From positions 1-7,636 of the forward strand of contig JAHFEI010000088.1 in the NCBI GenBank assembly GCA_023248615.1: 7,636 bases of DNA. The letters run 5' to 3'. Origin of the DNA: Nitrospinales bacterium (GTDB taxonomy: Bacteria > Nitrospinota_A > UBA7883 > JACRGQ01). Positions within the stretch are counted from its first letter, which is position 1. Each line of letters begins with the position of its first letter. A model generated the notes under the pieces. The model had not been told where the DNA came from. It saw only the letters and a program-made list of their open reading frames with translations, and did not search any database. The translations under genes and the position numbers were made by a program. Positions 6,020 through 7,636 of this stretch are shown one piece after another.

Positions 6020-6107
6020 ACTACCGGCATCAACAACTTTTTCGCAAGATACCCCGAACACGGCAGACGCCCGCATGGTGAAAAACCCCAAGTTGAATGG
6101 CATCATG

Positions 6108-6127
6108 GATGTCCGAACCGGGACATC
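6108..6127. promoter_or_regulatory. 20-bp perfect-arm palindrome, candidate operator
   Basis: GATGTCC (6108-6114) and GGACATC (6121-6127) are perfect inverted 7-bp arms separated by GAACCG. The position, in the middle of a divergent intergenic region and just downstream of the possible leftward -10 box (6144-6149), would suit an operator. It could equally be a chance dyad. Confidence 0.35.
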
Positions 6128-6143
6128 ATCCGTATAACGCACT

Positions 6144-6171
6144 ATTATGATTTGATTATTGGAAAAAGCAA
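6144..6171 (-). promoter_or_regulatory. possible sigma-70-like promoter reading towards fliL
   Basis: On the minus strand TTGCTT (6166-6171) and CATAAT (6144-6149) are separated by 16 bp in a locally AT-rich stretch. A transcript would start near 6137 and carry a leader of about 280 nt before fliL. Consensus match is fair, but such matches arise by chance. Confidence 0.25.
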
Positions 6172-6326
6172 GCGCCGAAGCGATATTGCCGTTTTTTCCC
6201 TGTGCGCAAAGGCTCCAATCTGTGGCTATTCCCTGTAAAGAATGGCAGTTGCGGGAAAGATGGCGGGCGGCGCGTTGCGGCAGTGGGGTTGACCGCCGCT
6301 TGCCATATGCGGTCTAATTCTTACCG

Positions 6327-7636
6327 ATGATATCAAAAGTTTTCAGCGCATCCCACCTTGGCATAGAAGCCTTTCCCGTAGAAGTGGAAGTAGACCTTAC
6401 GCCGGGCGCCTTTTATTACGTCACCGTTGGCTTGCCGGATGCGGCAGTAAAAGAAAGCCAGAACCGCATATTGGCGGCCCTGAAAAATTCCGGTTTCGAG
6501 GCTCCGGTAAAAAAAATCACGGTCAACCTTGCTCCCGCCGACGTGCGGAAAGAGGGAAGCGCGTTCGACCTGCCTATTGCGTTGGCTATCCTTTCCGCGC
6601 AGGGGATACTCCCGGAGGAGCGGCTAAAAAATATATTCATCATAGGCGAGCTGGCGTTGGATGGCAGAGTAAAGCCGGTGCGCGGCATGCTCTCCGTATC
6701 TGTCGCCGTACGCAGGCTTGGCGGGGCGGCGCTTTTGGTACCTGCGGAAAATGCCGCCGAGGCCGCCGTGGTGGAGGGCGTTACCGTGATACCGGTGGAA
6801 AACCTGGCGCAGGCCGTGGCCTGGCTTAACGGTGAAACCACGATACAGCCCACGCAGTTGCAAATACCGTTGCGGGAGGCGCCGGGGGACGATGAAGTCG
6901 ACTTCTCCGAGGTGAAAGGGCAACACCATGTCCGCCGCGCCATAGAAGTTGCGGCGGCTGGCGGGCATAACGTGCTGATGATAGGGCCGCCCGGTTCCGG
7001 CAAATCGATGATTGCCCGCAGGCTTTCCACCATCCTGCCGGGATGGACGCTGGAGGAGGCAATAGAGACCTCCCGCATACATTCCGTGGCCGGGCTTTTG
7101 GGGCGCAACACGGCGATACTCTCCCGCCGTCCCTTCCGCTCGCCGCACCATACCGTTTCGGATGCGGGCCTGGTTGGTGGCGGCCACAGCCCCATACAGC
7201 CGGGCGAGGTTTCGCTTTCGCACCACGGCGTTTTGTTCCTGGATGAGTTGCCGGAATTCCGCCGGAGCGCTCTGGAGGTGCTACGCCAGCCGATGGAAGA
7301 CGGGAAGGTGGTTATTTCCCGAGCATCGTCATCCATTGCGTTTCCCGCGCGATTCATGCTGGTCTGCGCCATGAACCCGTGCCCGTGCGGATATGCCACA
7401 GACCCGGCGAAGGAATGCAAATGCTCCCATGTGGAACTGCGCAGGTACAGGCAAAAAATTTCCGGCCCTTTGCTGGACAGGATAGACATACAGGTGGAGG
7501 TGCCTGCCGTGAAGTACCAGGACCTGAAATCCGAAGGTGATAATGAATCCTCCCACGCCATTCGCGCACGGGTGGAAATGGCGCAGGCGCGGCAGGACGC
7601 GCGGTTTGCCAAAAACAAAATTTTCCGCAACTCGGG
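6327..7636 (+). CDS. comM: ComM/YifB family AAA+ ATPase (Mg chelatase-like), partial at 3' end
   Basis: Translation from ATG 6327 is open to the right edge: 436 codons of a family usually about 500-510 residues long. The N-terminal ChlI-like fold (about 1-165) begins MISKVFSASHLGIEAFPVEVEVDL, cited here as residues 1-24, and contains GLPDAAVKESQNRI and KITVNLAPADVRKEGSAFDLPIAL. The Mg-chelatase AAA+ domain follows, with Walker A GPPGSGKS 220-227, the RPFRSPHHTVSDAGLVGGG stretch, Walker B LFLDELPEF 303-311, and the family's cysteine cluster CAMNPCPCGY...CKC, then GPLLDRIDI. The C-terminal Mg_chelatase_C domain is cut off. In Vibrio and Acinetobacter, ComM is a hexameric helicase that promotes branch migration in natural transformation; YifB-type homologues also occur in non-competent species, so competence is not implied. 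An in-frame TAA at 6315 leaves 6327 as the only good start, though it lacks a clear Shine-Dalgarno site. It is divergent from fliL. Confidence 0.95.
   Translation, partial: MISKVFSASHLGIEAFPVEVEVDLTPGAFYYVTVGLPDAAVKESQNRILAALKNSGFEAPVKKITVNLAPADVRKEGSAFDLPIALAILSAQGILPEERLKNIFIIGELALDGRVKPVRGMLSVSVAVRRLGGAALLVPAENAAEAAVVEGVTVIPVENLAQAVAWLNGETTIQPTQLQIPLREAPGDDEVDFSEVKGQHHVRRAIEVAAAGGHNVLMIGPPGSGKSMIARRLSTILPGWTLEEAIETSRIHSVAGLLGRNTAILSRRPFRSPHHTVSDAGLVGGGHSPIQPGEVSLSHHGVLFLDELPEFRRSALEVLRQPMEDGKVVISRASSSIAFPARFMLVCAMNPCPCGYATDPAKECKCSHVELRRYRQKISGPLLDRIDIQVEVPAVKYQDLKSEGDNESSHAIRARVEMAQARQDARFAKNKIFRNS

Larger units (their letters stand above)
5868..6326. other. gene-free divergent region between fliL and comM
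   Basis: No credible gene is present on either strand. The region must hold start signals for both the leftward flagellar cluster and rightward comM. Visible elements are a tandem 13-bp repeat (5991-6019), a 20-bp palindrome (6108-6127), a small hairpin CCGAT/ATCGG (5923-5938) and one possible leftward sigma-70-like promoter (6144-6171). I found no convincing sigma-54 or sigma-28 flagellar promoter by eye. Confidence 0.6.

Noticed and set aside
5996..6106. 36-codon minus-strand open frame starting MMPFNLGFF
   Set aside because: It has no ribosome site, overlaps the tandem repeat at its end and resembles no known small protein.
6265..6278. GG-N10-GC spacing on the plus strand, as in sigma-54 promoters
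   Set aside because: Only the spacing fits; the flanking bases of the TGGCAC and TTGCA elements do not match well and the sequence is simply GC-rich.
6307..6330. seven-codon open frame MRSNSYR ending in an ATGA overlap with the comM start
   Set aside because: A leader peptide coupled to comM would be attractive, as comM lacks a clear ribosome site, but this frame has none either, and frames this short are common by chance.
6416..7630. 404-codon open frame on the minus strand
   Set aside because: It is antisense to comM, whose plus-strand frame has all the ComM/YifB motifs. The antisense product is Ser/Arg-rich and resembles no family.

Overview
The window looks chromosomal and comes from a flagellated, Gram-negative-type bacterium with moderately high GC. 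The evidence is a fliL-fliM-fliN switch/stator cluster, a Rho factor, anhydro-MurNAc recycling (AnmK) and a ComM/YifB AAA+ protein. A deltaproteobacterial or Nitrospinota-like host is possible, but that is only an impression from gene content; the sequence does not fix the taxon.

Layout. From the left edge to about 5.85 kb every gene lies on the minus strand, so transcription runs right to left: fliL (5257-5853), fliM (4215-5195), fliN (3744-4190), a 477-bp gene-free region full of palindromes, rho (2160-3266), a 55-bp palindromic element, anmK (963-2090), a JAMM-type M67 metallopeptidase (428-886), and a membrane-anchored PASTA protein that runs off the left edge (1-427). A 473-bp gene-free region (5854-6326) separates fliL from comM, which is divergent, on the plus strand, and cut by the right edge.

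How the genes fit together. FliL, FliM and FliN belong to the flagellar basal body: FliL with the stator at the inner membrane, FliM and FliN in the C-ring that receives CheY-P and sets rotation direction. AnmK recycles a murein sugar and PASTA domains often bind peptidoglycan, so anmK, the M67 gene and the PASTA gene may form a small cell-wall-related group. The last two are probably translationally coupled (TGA directly followed by ATG). Rho here lacks the usual N-terminal helical domain but keeps its RNA-binding cold-shock domain and all visible ATPase residues.

No complete new system is evident. The points most worth a second look are: (i) a REPIN-like 55-bp palindrome inserted exactly between rho and anmK, supplying two spurious upstream anmK start codons; (ii) a 131-bp nested inverted-repeat element and a separate long imperfect hairpin upstream of rho; (iii) the short Rho; (iv) the JAMM-PASTA gene pair; and (v) repeat-built linkers in FliL. 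I found no tRNA, rRNA, CRISPR array, transposase or phage gene.
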